A DNA stretch of 64,000 bases from Diplonema papillatum (Eukaryota > Euglenozoa > Diplonemea > Diplonemida > Diplonemidae): positions 124,001 through 188,000 of the forward strand of contig JAPJBO010000343.1 in NCBI GenBank assembly GCA_030068145.1. Direction: 5' to 3'. The translations under genes and the position numbers were made by a program. Below are positions 49,976-60,784 of the stretch, piece after piece. Below the pieces are notes generated by a model. That model saw only the letters and a list, made by a program, of their open reading frames with translations, was not told where the DNA came from and did no database searches. Within the stretch, counting starts at the first letter, position 1. Every line of letters starts with the position of its first letter.

Positions 49976-50149
49976 AGTTTTCATATTTTTTGTAGAACAG
50001 TCTGCACTGTTCTATCGAAGGGAATGCTTCCGGAACAAAGGCTGCACATGAAAAAGTGAAGCGAAACCAACCAACAAGTGCTGAACCAGGAAACATCCCC
50101 GGAGAGGTTTATTCCCTGCACACGCAATGAACACGAGAGCTGTGTCACC

Positions 50150-50340
50150 AAGAAAACAGATCGTCACCCATGCTGAAGAGGGCCAACAACAGGGTGTACG
50201 TGGACACGGCCGAAACCGGTAACAAACGTACTCGCTCTCTGTGTTTCATACAGTTGCGAATATGAGAAATCCATTTGACCCGGGAAACCCCAGAGTTTCA
50301 AGCTAACTTTCAATCAGCTCAAGCAGCTTGAGCCGGGAAA
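50150..50340 (+). repeat. Repeat pair with 53795-54010
   Basis: Both have CATGCTGA(A/C)GAGGGCC, a GTATGT/GTACGT-like site, GAAACC...AACAAACG, GCGAATA(T/C)GA and then an R2-like tail (CCCGGGA...GTTT...AACT). They may be old copies of a gene start with its R2 module. Confidence 0.45.
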
Positions 50341-50344
50341 AGAA

Positions 50345-53300
50345 AAAGCCTGCCCAAACCAACCAACCACTTCCGGGCGGACAACTCTGACACTTGGGGG
50401 GAGGGCGAGAGGAAAACAAGTTCGTTGTGAAACGAAGTAAATGAATGTTTCTTTTTTTGCTTCCGTAAATCGAAAAAAGGTGTCATGGGGCCTTCGAGGC
50501 GACACTGTTGACCTCACCTTAATTGACTTGAGACTGGCGGTCGCGGATCCCCCAACTGCCAGCATCATGTACTTGACGCGACGCGGAACGAAGTGTTGCT
50601 TAGCAGCTTACGGCTGAGATGGTTGAGTGCACCTAAGCACAGCTGCATCCTCGTGTAGCCGTGTTGTGTACAAGGCTTCGTGGGGGCCTGGTCAACCACC
50701 GCATCACAATAGGCACAAACCTTTCGCGACCGTGATTGGACCGTCGGGTTGCCGGTGGCGGGTCTCCATGAAGAAGAGAAAAGTAAAGCAAGATCTGCCC
50801 CCTGCGCCTGCTGTCTCCGGCTGCTTCGGCAGACGACACATACTTGCTTCCGCGTGATCCGGACCGGCTAGGGCTACTTGCAGTTTCTAGCGGAAAAAGG
50901 CCACGTTTCCGGTTTTCATCTCTTTGCTGAATTGAGGACATCCGCCCCGCAAAATTGCCCAACGAAAACCCGTCACCTACTCCGCACAACGTTGGAGAAG
51001 CCCATCCGAAACCCAAATGAACGAGAACGCAAAACTAATGGGCTGATGCTTCTTGCTGCCGCATCAACTCTACAGCACAAACCCCAGCGCATGTCAATCA
51101 CAGGGCGAGTCTGTCTTTTTCAATACTATCTAAATTCTAACCATAGCAGCGGTGTAGATGCACCACAGTAACACTCGCATGTAGACGTCTGATCTGAGTC
51201 AACGCAATCAACCTCCACTTCGTTTTGTTCCTTGGGTCATCCTTTTGGTGAGAAAGGGGGTAGCACCTCTGCTCGTGGCAGCACATGATTCAAAAAGAAC
51301 TGCTGAAAGTAGTAGGGCACGGACAGCAGCCAGCGGCAGCGCCAGATCGGCGCAGCGACGAAACGTGGCGTGTTGAAAAGTTTGCAACTACTGCAGAACT
51401 ATTGCCCCGGCTGTATCGTCACCGGCCCTTAGTGATTCGTATGGCCCGGCAACGAAAAACTGGTTCGCGGGCAGGAGTAAGAAAGCAAGGCGTAGTACGC
51501 TGTACTGAATGATGCGAACGAGTGCAACAACGCAGTTCCCCAGCGAAGGGTCATATCAGTCACCAGGCCCGTGAAATGCCTTGGACAAACCTGCGAGGCC
51601 TCGCACTGCAGAGGCTGAAGCACAAAGCAATTGAAGCACTCTCCCGTCGACAGTCAACCGGCAGTTCTTTCTCAAAACACGAAGCAGTCTACGAAAGGTA
51701 GGACCGCAAGGTCGGCTTGTCCAGGCCCCTTTGGCCGCGCAGCCTTATGTGTTACCGAGCGTCTCTCTCCCATTTCTTGTTACTCTCTGCCCCATTCGGC
51801 TTCGTGCGTGATCCGTAGTGCGTGAACAACTATCGCCGTGTATCCCGTGTTACTGTCACCCCCCTACGCCGGAGCCACCAGAGGAATAAGAACTGCTCGT
51901 AGTGTTCTGTGTGTGTGTGAGAGAGTGAGTGTGTGTGTATCTGGGGAGTACAGAGGTGAGGAAAACGGCCTGGTTGCTTGCAAATTACTACCGCTGTCCA
52001 ACTTCGTACAGAGTGGATCTAGGAGGCATCGCGTGTGTCAAATAGTGGAACGGAAATGGGATTATACGCGCCTTCGGCGCTTGCTGGTAAGTGTGTGTAT
52101 GTGTTAGTCTTGGCGCAAACTTCCTGCTCCCCCTGTCAATCGCAGACCTGCAAGCACCGGCTCTTCAGACAGCGTGGCTTGGACTTTGTTCTTGTCCCTC
52201 CCCACAGGCGGGAAATTCCGGAAGGTGCACCAGGAAGAAGATTTCCCCACACCGGTGCACATGAAAATGAAGCCAACAAAAAATTTCCAAGCGAACTTTC
52301 ACTCAGGAAAAGTGCTATTACAGGAAGCCCCCTCCTGAGAGGTTTATAAAGCTGTACCTTTTCGTTTCACCAGCGCAAGTCCCAGCTCCGTATATGTTTT
52401 CTGCTCGTCTTTTGGCGCATGTGTTCGTGCAGATGCGTTCATCTAAGACTGGTCGCGTGAGTGTGGACTTTCTGACAGACCGCAGATGGAAAGAAGTCCC
52501 GTGGTTTGACGCAGCCCAACTCCACGAGAATCACTGCTGGGCGTGGCAGGACAAGCGACTTATCGCAAGGGGGTTTCCTCCGTGCTGACCAAGTGCGGGA
52601 ATACAGCAACGAGTCAAAAGGGTTTCTGCTTGTTTAGGTGTTTTCCTTTGCCGGGGAAGCGGCTTGAGTTACTGCGCAACGCACTCTTTCGATACGCTCT
52701 CGGGACGGAGTGGCAAAATGTGTTGTGGTCCCCCCGAAAGCCGAAGTACGAAGTCCGCAAGAACTCCGCAAGTGTGTCTTCGGAGGGGCTCACGCACTCA
52801 AAGATCGACTTATACGCAAGAACTCCGCACAAACTACTCACCGCGTCGCAGGTGGCACAAACGGAGGAAGCCCGTACAGCAGGGAGTGGAGACGAGGTGA
52901 TACAAAACAAAGGGGAAGCGCGACGCGACCAGCCCGGGCGGACCAGCAAGACCAGGCGACCGAGAGAAAGAGACGCGACCCAGAGACCCGGGCTAAGTAG
53001 CCTGGAACCAGTGTGATGGACCTTTCTTCGGAGGGACTCACGCACTCAAAGATCGACTTATTCGCACAACTACGCAAGACGGGGGTTTCAGGTTACCAGT
53101 TTGGATAGATGTTTTCTTCTTTTTTTCCAGCGATCCTGGTTTACAGCCACTTTTTATTACGGAGAGTAATGAATGTGGCAACAACATAGGTGCTCCAAAG
53201 CGGACGGAAGTTGCCTGCCTGCCGAATGCAAAATGTACACCAGAACAAACGCGTTCGCCATTATTTATTAGAAACAGTTGGCAACGTATCGTGTCGTATC

Positions 53301-53790
53301 TAGCTTCAGGCAGGGACTACCACATAGAAGTCACAGCAGAGTACCTCCTCCTGAGTCCTCCCGTTGCCAGAAAATGCAAAACAATAGAGACCGCTGCGCG
53401 CTGTCTCCGGCTTCGGCAGTTCTATAACCACTGCTGTTAAGGAGTCCAACTGTTGCTTGAAGTCCTGCGCACTGGCACGCCGCTGTGGAAAAACAAATTC
53501 GGCAAGCTTGCCGATTGATGCCGACCACGTCGCCCGACTGCACTGCTCTCTCCAGGCCTCAAAGCAGCCGGAAACTCCTTCCTCAATCTTTCGCGAGAAT
53601 GCTGGCGTATTCACCTTGTGCCGATGGGTCAAGACTGGGCAAGGACGCTTGTAATCTTGTCATGGGAAAGTATCTCAATCAAAGTGTGGCAAAAGTGACC
53701 TTCCTGTGTTGTCACGAAACCCAGAGCTGGCAGCGATCCATGTGGTTCATGTACTCACGAGATCTCAACGTCGGGCATGCAGGTAATGCA
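50345..53790. other. Unassigned spacer
   Basis: About 3.4 kb. I see a GTGTGT microsatellite (51908-51945) and a 45-bp direct repeat (CGGAGGGGCTCACGCACTCA at 52782; CGGAGGGACTCACGCACTCA at 53030). Frames such as 52543-53016 have no domain. No supported gene. Confidence 0.45.
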
Positions 53791-53794
53791 GATC

Positions 53795-54010
53795 CGGATG
53801 CACGCCGCCTTTCTCCAGAAGCCCTCCGGCATCATGCTGACGAGGGCCTACCGTATGTATGGTATGGCTGAAACCTCAAACAAACGACAACTTTCACCGA
53901 CAATCCCCTGCTTGTATACCCGCGGTCTTTGATCACGTTCTGCGAATACGAAAGAACCGATTTGGTTACCCCGGGAGTTTTAACTGAACTCCCGCTTTCA
54001 AAGGTCGAGG
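53795..54010 (+). repeat. Repeat pair with 50150-50340
   Basis: Diverged partner of 50150-50340, ending TTAACTGAACTCCCGCTTTC, a faint R2-like tail. Confidence 0.45.
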
Positions 54011-54206
54011 GTTTCTCGGGGAAGAGAGAGTCGCATTCAATGCACACTGCCTCCCCGTGTATTTTTTGGGGTGCTCTACAAATGTCTTAGTCAACATACT
54101 ATTCTGAGCTACCTTGATCGATCCGCCGATCATCTGACGTCTTCGCGACACCGTCCGCTTGGTTAGAAGTACGACCTGACAAGTGTCAGGCCTGTCACCA
54201 TATGGT

Positions 54207-55821
54207 ACGATGCCAAAAGGGGGGGGGGGGGGTTTGGGCAGATGTTTTATGGCATAGTAAGATACTGGGCATGTGGGGTATGGGACCCATATCCCCCCAG
54301 AAACCATTTTTTCGGGCCGGTTTTGGGGCCAAATGCCCTCGGAGAGCCTTCTTCTGAGCGCAAAACTCTGTTTCTGTGGGTTTCGAGGCCCCGCACGGTG
54401 CACTCCAGCATCGTGTGGGGGTGTTAACTGTGCGGCCAAAGTGTCGGGCGCGGGCACACCTGCTAGATCCAGTGTGCCACACCCGCAAATCCAGCGTGAA
54501 ATCCACTGACACCCAAAAATCCAGTGCGGAATCCAGTGTGACACCCGCAAATCCAGTGTGAAACCCACTGTACACCAGCTAAAACAGTTCCCCAAGTTGG
54601 ATCGAGTCACCTGTCGTCCAACGCAAATCAATCATCAAGGAGGCGAGGCCCCTGGTTGTTAAAAAAGCTGACCCCAGGTTCTTCTGGCAGTATTGGCAAC
54701 TTTTATTGGCAGAAATCGGCTTGTCGGATCGAAAGAAGTGAGTTTGCTGCTGGTAACCTCACGAAGGCGATGGCTAATCGTGTTCCCTTCTGCAGGTGTC
54801 GCACACGTCCGGCCAGGTGTTCGAACCGGGCACCACGTAGCTGGCGGTACGTGGTGTACGACACCTTTGCCGTTAGTTGGCCTTCTTCGTCCACCAGCCT
54901 GTGCTAGAAGGATTTGTGCGACGAACGTCTTGTGCACGACAGCTTTTCCGTGACCCACGACGTCGGTGGTTGCCTCCACGAGATCGTCGAATGCCTGCTG
55001 CCTCATGGGTCACCTTTGTCGGTCGCCCTCTGTACAGAGACCCCGGGCGCAATCGGGTCAAGTCCTGCAGCTTTCATCAGAAAGGCTCTCGTCGCTCTAA
55101 AGTGTCTCCGCATGGAGCCCTGTGACCTATCGGACTTCGTGTGCGTCTTGCCTGGCAAATTTTTGAGCCAATTCTTCGAACGAAACGCATTTACGAGTCA
55201 CGCATTCTGAGAACAGAGTTAAGTTCCTGTTCTGGGTGGGTGCTGCCGCCGTAGCCATTGTACAGTCGTAACCCCACCTGGGGCCTCAAAGTCCACAACA
55301 ACTGAGTTTTGCGCTCAGAAAAAGGTTCTCCGAGGGCATTGGACCCCAAAATCGGCCCGAAAACATGGTTTCTGGGGGGGTATGGGTCCTATACCCCACA
55401 TGCCCAGTATCTGACTATACCAGAAAACATCTGCCCAAACCCCCCCCCCCAGGCATCTTGTTAAGAACCATCCATCCATCCATCAGCCGGCTGACCCCCC
55501 CCCCCTCCCCTCAGGCTATTTTCACTGTGGAGGGGGGAGACGCTACCTGTCACACTCTAAGGTGGTCACCACGGTGGGCGGTCAGAAAAAAAAATTTTTT
55601 TTTGCCCCAAATACCCCAAATACCACACTTTGGAAAATTTTTGTGGGCCCACTTTTGGCAGGGAATTTTGACCATTTCACCTTAGAGAATTTGACCACCC
55701 AGCCTCCAAGGCAACTGCACTGTAGAGGGGGGGGGAGGGGGGGGTCTGGTTTATCCGGCCATCCGGCCAAAGTGGCTGATCCTTAACAAGAGCGCTGCCC
55801 CCCCCCCCCTTTTGGCATCGT
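54207..55821. mobile_element. Inverted-repeat element with G-run ends
   Basis: ACGATGCCAAAAGGGGGGGG at the left end and its reverse complement (GGGGGGGG side facing in) ending GGCATCGT at 55821. A second inverted pair of about 165 bp lies inside: 54231-54395 (TTTGGGCAGATGTTTT, TGGGCATGTGGGGTATGGGA) against 55290-55441. The 54430-54580 part has a 20-bp repeat (AATCCAGTGTGA type). No target duplication is clear and no transposase seen; two overlapping insertions would also explain it. Confidence 0.5.
55490..55740 (+). repeat. Repeat pair with 56165-56400
   Basis: Both run C-run, ACTGTGGAGGG or ACAGTATATT..., GGTGGTCACCACGGTGGG (TTGGTCGCCACGGTGGGA), TTTCGCCGA/TTTGCCCC..., GGCA or CCAGGGGAATTTTGAC (ATGTTGACAATTTCACCTCA), CAGCC...ACGGCAACT...TGCAG. 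A diverged duplicate pair. Confidence 0.5.
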
Positions 55822-56164
55822 CTCATATTGATCCGACTCTCTCGTGTCGCAGTTTGACACAAAATATCATGTGTTCCAACAAACTCCAACAAACCAATAC
55901 ACGGGGGTGGCAGGGAAGTCAGACCTGAACGAAAGCGGAAAGAAACTGCACCATATTTACAAGAACACAAAACTTCAAAAGACAAGAAAAAATAAAAGGC
56001 AACCAAAGAAGACTTGAAAGAAGACGAAACAAGGAAGGGGGTGTATTTCAGAGCCAGCTCTCACAGTATTCCACTCTTAAAACGAAGGTCGGGGACAAAG
56101 CGTGCTTTCGGCAAACAATGCAACACGAGTCCGAATGAAAACAAGGTCAGAGCCTCCCCTCCCT

Positions 56165-56400
56165 ACTCTATTCTCTATTCTACAGTATATTTTGCTGTAG
56201 AGCAGGGTGACCCTCCCCACAGCACCGCTCCCCCTCCCAGTTGGTCGCCACGGTGGGAAGGAGAAATTCGGCCGAAATCTCCCAAAGCTGCGTATCGGAG
56301 TTTCTTCTTGTCCGCGCATTTTCCCAGGGGATGTTGACAATTTCACCTCAGGAAGTCCACCCGCCAGCCCCTACGGCAACTAGTATTGCAGCGGGCGACG
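56165..56400 (+). repeat. Repeat pair with 55490-55740
   Basis: Partner of the preceding repeat. The left part has an inverted pair (CTACAGTATATTTTGCTGTAG) that could fold. Confidence 0.5.
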
Positions 56401-56809
56401 GGGTTTCTTTTCGTACCTCTTGCAAACCCCTCCAGGTGCGTCGCTAAAAAAAAAAGTCGAGATATCTGTCCAAGTTTTGGAGGGTTGTTCTGTTTGAATC
56501 TTGAGATGGTGCTGCTTGCTGAGGTCATCAATTGCAGTAGGAAAGCGAGCCAGGGCAGTCGAAGGCAAGTAAACCGCAACTATGGAAGTGTAGGCACGGC
56601 AACCGAGCTGTAGTAGCCGACGGGACCGACAGACCAGTAGCAACTGTTGACGCAAGTGCCGCTGTTGTCGTATGGGATTGAGTGCGGTATGTGGCCTCAT
56701 CCGTAGCTGAACAACAGGTGAAAAGGGAAGTGGTAATGACTGCTGGCGCAGTTGCAGCCGCAGCTGCGGCGGTGCCTCACAGAAGGTAGGCACCTGAAGG
56801 TCTGAAAGA

Positions 56810-56965
56810 AGAAGAAGAAAAAGAAAAAGGCCGCTCCTGGTCCAGGAACGTGACGGTCAAGCACAGCTTGCAAAGCTTGAGTCGGAGGCAGCACAGTGCC
56901 ACACCCCGTCCGCTCTGCCCTGTGGCTGACCGTCTCGACGAGCTTGTGTTCAGCGCGAGCAGGCT
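56810..56965 (-). repeat. Segment shared with the MULE-type element
   Basis: Minus-strand match to 28605-28760, including the CCGCTCCTGGTCCAGGAACG palindrome-like core and a GAAGAA tract. It lies directly before an R7 module. Confidence 0.65.
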
Positions 56966-56998
56966 TTCCCTGGTACCTACCCTGCTGCGGCGGTTTTG

Positions 56999-57096
56999 GT
57001 TTGTGCGCACTAGCGGAACTCACCTGCTTTGGTAAGTTTCATGTAGTACGCTGCCAACTACTAATTTTTAGTACCAACAATGCATTGTTAACACAA
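56999..57096 (+). repeat. Module R7, copy upstream of the WD40 gene
   Basis: The best preserved copy: GCACTAGCGGAACTCACCTG, CTTTG, GTAAGTTTCATGTAG at 57031, ACGCTGCCAACTAC, TAATTTTTAG, then AACAATGCATTGTT and an A-run. The possible fold is a GTAGT/ACTAC stem, an Sm-like AATTTTTAG and a 3' palindrome. Confidence 0.75.
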
Positions 57097-57099
57097 AAA

Positions 57100-58000
57100 A
57101 AAAAATGAAAGGAAAAACCAAAAAGGCTCAACTGCATTTGAAGAGAAAACGATTCGAAAACTGGCCTTCTGAAACTCAAGTAACGCTGGATAAGAGAAAG
57201 ACCGGTAACGGGAGCAACCGTGCAAAAGAATTAGTGCAAGCCACTGGTGATGAAAAATGATGATGTGGGGAAAAAGAGGCAAAAGTACATGCCAGAAAGG
57301 AGTAGAAATACGTAGCAGAGTAGTGGACCACGTCATCATCAGTGCACAAGCAACCGGTGTGCAAGTGTGTGCGACTTTTGTGTGTTACGCTGCCTTTTTC
57401 TCAACGACGCGGGTTTATGCTTTTTAGTCGACTTTCATAGCGGAGCTAACGATCTCCGCAACCTGCAAGGACGAAGTGATGTTAGCGTCACCTGCACATC
57501 CCCCGCAAAGTGAATTTCTCCCTGCAGAGTCTCGTCACGCCCCGGTGTCCACCACTGGCACCATTCCTGTGTACTTGTTGCTTGTGCGCCTCGTACGCAG
57601 TTGCCGCTCCCCCTGGCCCTTCGGACGCACTCTTGCACGATCGGTCGATCCTTTTCAAGGGGAACGTGGTGGACGCGCGTAGTAGCGTGTCTTGTGGATG
57701 TGCAGGACTGCAAAGAGTCCAGCTTTGCTGCGGTACTATAGCTGAGCACCTCCGCATTCGCGTCGCTTTGGAGTGTTGCGGTTTGTGTCTGAAGGTCTGC
57801 GCAGATTCCCTCCCTGCACACTGGAGTAGCGTGTTGTCAAGCTTCGAGCTGACCACGTTCGCACTGGGATCCACTCCCTGGACACGGAAACTGCCAAATC
57901 ATACAGACTGGATTGAGACCCGTTTCCCACCATTTACAACGTTCACAGGATTACACGGGATAGCAGAAGAGAGCGGGAGGACTTCTCATTTTTCGCGGGG
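57100..58000. other. Spacer or long 5'-UTR intron before the WD40 gene
   Basis: A 201-codon frame (57510-58115) overlaps the WD40 start and the R2 module and shows no domain, so I do not support it. If the R7 donor (57031) joins the R2 acceptor (58042), this is a 1-kb 5'-UTR intron. Confidence 0.4.
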
Positions 58001-58007
58001 AAGAGCA

Positions 58008-58042
58008 CGCAAAAATCTCAAGCGAATTGTGACTCTAAAAAG
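58008..58042 (+). promoter_or_regulatory. R2 module right before the WD40 start codon
   Basis: ATCTCAAGCGAATTGTGACT then CTAAAAAG, with AG at 58041-58042 and the ATG at 58045. The acceptor would leave a two-base 5' UTR on this exon. Confidence 0.6.
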
Positions 58043-58044
58043 AA

Positions 58045-59406
58045 ATGAAACGAGTAGCCAGTGCGCCGAAGATGAAGAGGGCGGCCAGCGAATCAGGGAT
58101 GACTCGGGCTGGTAAGGACAAGAAGGATGAGTGGACGATGTACGACCAGATGATACAAGAAGGCACAATCAACGCTAGAGCGGCTACCGTCGCGGGGAAG
58201 ACTGTGCAGTATGTGTGGGTGTGCGAGAGAGACGGATCGACAACGGTACGCTCTTGCAGAACAGGCTCCGAGCTGCACAGGACAACGAAGCAAGGCATGT
58301 TTCCTTGGTGCCTCGCGGAAGGGCCGGAGAAACGGAACGTGTGGGTCGGGTATTCAAGCGGGGTGATCATCCTGCACTCTGCCTCGTCACCGTTCGAGCA
58401 GAGACTGACCCTCGAAGCTGGTCGGCAGTCTGGCGGCTGTTATTGTCTGCTCACGCATCTGAACTACGTGTTCGCGGGGTACGGGAACTGTCAGATCATC
58501 AAGTGGAACAACGACACGAAGGAGCGCGAGGGTTATTACATCGGGCACACCGGTGGCCATGGGTCGGCAATCCGATCCATGTGCCTCCACTTGACGACGC
58601 TGTACTCCTCTGCAGACGACATGACCATCCGCGTGTGGGACGTCAACACCTGCGAACAACTGCAAGTCTTGCGAGGCCACGATGCGTCTGTGCTCTCCCT
58701 CGTGTACACCCGGGCAAACCACATCTGGTCTGCGGGAGAGGATGCCGTCGTCAAGGTCTGGCGGCCGGAGACGGCTGAGTGCGTGAAGACGTTCAAGCTC
58801 GAGACGCCCGCCAACATCGTGCGGTGTATCGGGAACCGGGTGTGGTGCGGCACGTGGGACCGGAAGGTCACCATTTTCGACGCCACCACCCTGGACCGTG
58901 TCGGCGTCTACACAAAGCACGCGGCCCCCCTCGCAGAGATCGTCTGCGTGGCGACTACGAAGATTTTCAAAGTCTGGACCTTAGGTACCGACAAGTGCAT
59001 CAAAGTCTGGCAGACGGAAGACCGATCCGACGTGGGGGACCGGTTAGAGTTCACTTCCATGCAGCAATCCATCTTCGACTTGCAGTCCGAAATCGACCGA
59101 CTGAACAAAGAGCTCGGCAGGTCTCGCAAGGCTCGGTCCACCTCTGTCTGGGAAATCGACGACGTCGCATTCTGCCCTTCGGAAGTGGCGCGCGACATGC
59201 GAGGCAAACTCATGGAGATGACCCATCAGAGAGACACACTTGATGAACGCGCCACTTTGCGGCGAAACCTCGTCAAAGCAATAGGGAACCGGAAGGGTAC
59301 CGACATCCTGCACCAACTCCTGCTCCGGTATTACAACCGGCTCATGCAGCATCGGGCCGGCCAATTTGAATTGTATGGTTACAACAGTTTCGTTCACTTT
59401 CACTAA
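58045..59406 (+). CDS. WD40-repeat (beta-propeller) protein
   Basis: A 453-residue frame from ATG 58045 to TAA 59404, uninterrupted. A basic N-terminus of about 30 residues is followed by a beta-propeller from about 50 to 325 with recognisable WD blades (QIIKWNNDTKE, DDMTIRVWDVNTCEQLQVLR, GHDASVLSLVYTRANHIWSA, DAVVKVWRPETAECVKTFKL, DKCIKVWQTED). At least six blades are visible; the first is weak. Residues 340-365 form a short coiled coil (SIFDLQSEIDRLNKELGRSR), and a helical tail ends KAIGNRKGTDILHQLLLRYY. WD40 proteins are scaffolds; no catalytic motif is seen and no specific family is evident. The start lies 3 bp after an R2 acceptor-like AG, and an R7 copy is 1 kb upstream. Confidence 0.88.
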   Translation: MKRVASAPKMKRAASESGMTRAGKDKKDEWTMYDQMIQEGTINARAATVAGKTVQYVWVCERDGSTTVRSCRTGSELHRTTKQGMFPWCLAEGPEKRNVWVGYSSGVIILHSASSPFEQRLTLEAGRQSGGCYCLLTHLNYVFAGYGNCQIIKWNNDTKEREGYYIGHTGGHGSAIRSMCLHLTTLYSSADDMTIRVWDVNTCEQLQVLRGHDASVLSLVYTRANHIWSAGEDAVVKVWRPETAECVKTFKLETPANIVRCIGNRVWCGTWDRKVTIFDATTLDRVGVYTKHAAPLAEIVCVATTKIFKVWTLGTDKCIKVWQTEDRSDVGDRLEFTSMQQSIFDLQSEIDRLNKELGRSRKARSTSVWEIDDVAFCPSEVARDMRGKLMEMTHQRDTLDERATLRRNLVKAIGNRKGTDILHQLLLRYYNRLMQHRAGQFELYGYNSFVHFH

Positions 59407-59784
59407 CCGTCACGAGCACGTGCTCAGCCCCTGTGACACTTATACTGTCTGTCTTATTGACCTCGTACACCGTACTGCGTCCTGGCGCGTGAGGGGACTG
59501 CGGATCGTCCATATGCTCAGCGACTTTCTTTAGGCATTCGGGGCGTCGGCTTCGCAGCCATTTCTTGATCTGCGCAGACGGTTACAAGAATTTGTTTCGT
59601 TTTCACATACAGCGTGGATATCCCATGACACTTTACACTACCTGCTGGCGCGAACAAGGAGAGCACTGACAACACAGTTGCTCTACGACTTGGCGGATTC
59701 TCTCGAAAGCACCTCTCCGTTTTGTCAACTAGAGCTGCAACTCAACTATTCTTTCCCAGCCGGTTTCTCGAAAGACACACACAC
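59407..59784. other. Spacer between the WD40 and coiled-coil genes
   Basis: About 380 bp, presumed 3' UTR and intergenic or intronic DNA. Nothing recognised. Confidence 0.5.
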
Positions 59785-59893
59785 GCACGCGCACTGATAC
59801 TACCACAATACGGTATCATACCAGAATACGATACCTTAAAGGAATCCTTTCGACGATCCACCCGAAGATTTTAATGAAGCGAACTCACTCCAG
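59785..59893 (+). promoter_or_regulatory. Long R2 module (variant A) before the coiled-coil exon
   Basis: GCGCACTGATACTACCACAA, TACCAGAATACGATACCTTA, AGGAATCCTTTCGACGATCC and AAGCGAACTCACTCCAG, matching 18815-18935 over about 110 bp. It ends in AG at 59892-59893, where the coding exon probably starts. Confidence 0.65.
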
Positions 59894-60784
59894 AAAATAT
59901 ATCCACGACTCTCGCCGTCACCCACCGCAACCATTCAGGGCCAAGAGGCGGGCCGGCGTCCGGCGGTTGGACCGAGCGATGGCGACCATGCGGCAGCTTC
60001 GGTACGTCAACGCGCTGCGCAAGTACTACGCCCGCCTGCTGCGGTACCGGGGCATCTCGAAAAAGCGGAAGAGCGCGGAGCGCACCGCCCGGCACCTCGC
60101 GCGGGAGACGCGTTGGAAGCTGCGTGCGCGCTACTTAGCGAAGCTGCGGCAGTTCGTCGGGATACGGCGTGTGGCAGAGGCCCAGGCACAGCTCGAGAAG
60201 GTATCCCACGACCGCAAGTGGCTCGAGGCGCAGTGCAAGCAGCTGAAGGCGCGGAGCGACGACGCCACCGCCGCCGAGAAGAAGTCGAAGACCCGGCAGG
60301 AGGAGCTCGAAACCGCCGCCCGGCAGTTCGAGAAGAACGCCGAAGAAGCGAAAGAGGAGATCGCCGACTTGAACCAAAAGCTGCTGGCCGCCCTCGAAGA
60401 GCGAAGGCTGCTGAAGGACCAGTTCAAAACGCAGCCCAGCCGGACCGCAATGCTTGCCGTTGCCCGCGATGTGTTCAAGCAGCTCTTGCAGGCCGAAACG
60501 CACACGAATCAATACATGCTCTCCGTGGAGCAGCCGCTACCTAGGGACCAGCACGAAAAGCTGATCCGGCGCATCCAAAAATCGATCGGCTCCGTCCGCA
60601 CGAAGCAAAAGGACTACCTCGAGACCCATTTCACGGAGTACGAGCGCCTCAACGGGAAGGTCCCCGCCGCTCTCTACGGCAAGGCGGCTCGCACGGGCGG
60701 CGCCGCGACTTCGAGCGAAAACGACGAGTCCGACACTCTCGCCCGCAGCTGCCCGAACCTGAGCTGGTCGAACGTGCCGGAAAG
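59894..60784 (+). CDS. Basic coiled-coil protein, one exon (3' incomplete)
   Basis: About 297 codons, open from upstream of 59894. Either it is an internal exon beginning after the R2 AG, or it starts at ATG 59874 inside the module or at ATG 59979. The N-terminal third is Arg/Tyr-rich with repeated aromatic-basic helices (RYVNALRKYYARLLRYRG, RYLAKLRQFVGIRR). Residues ~100-190 form a long coiled coil (EAQCKQLKARSDDATAAEKK, EKNAEEAKEEIADLNQKLLA). The end is Ser-rich and acidic. The donor is AAAG|GTGCGC at 60785, so the gene continues, but no further exon was found. A cytoskeletal or scaffold role is a guess. No family is recognised. Confidence 0.7.

Noticed and set aside
57510-58115. A 201-codon + frame upstream of the WD40 gene
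   Set aside because: It overlaps the WD40 start in another frame and crosses the R2 module; no domain.
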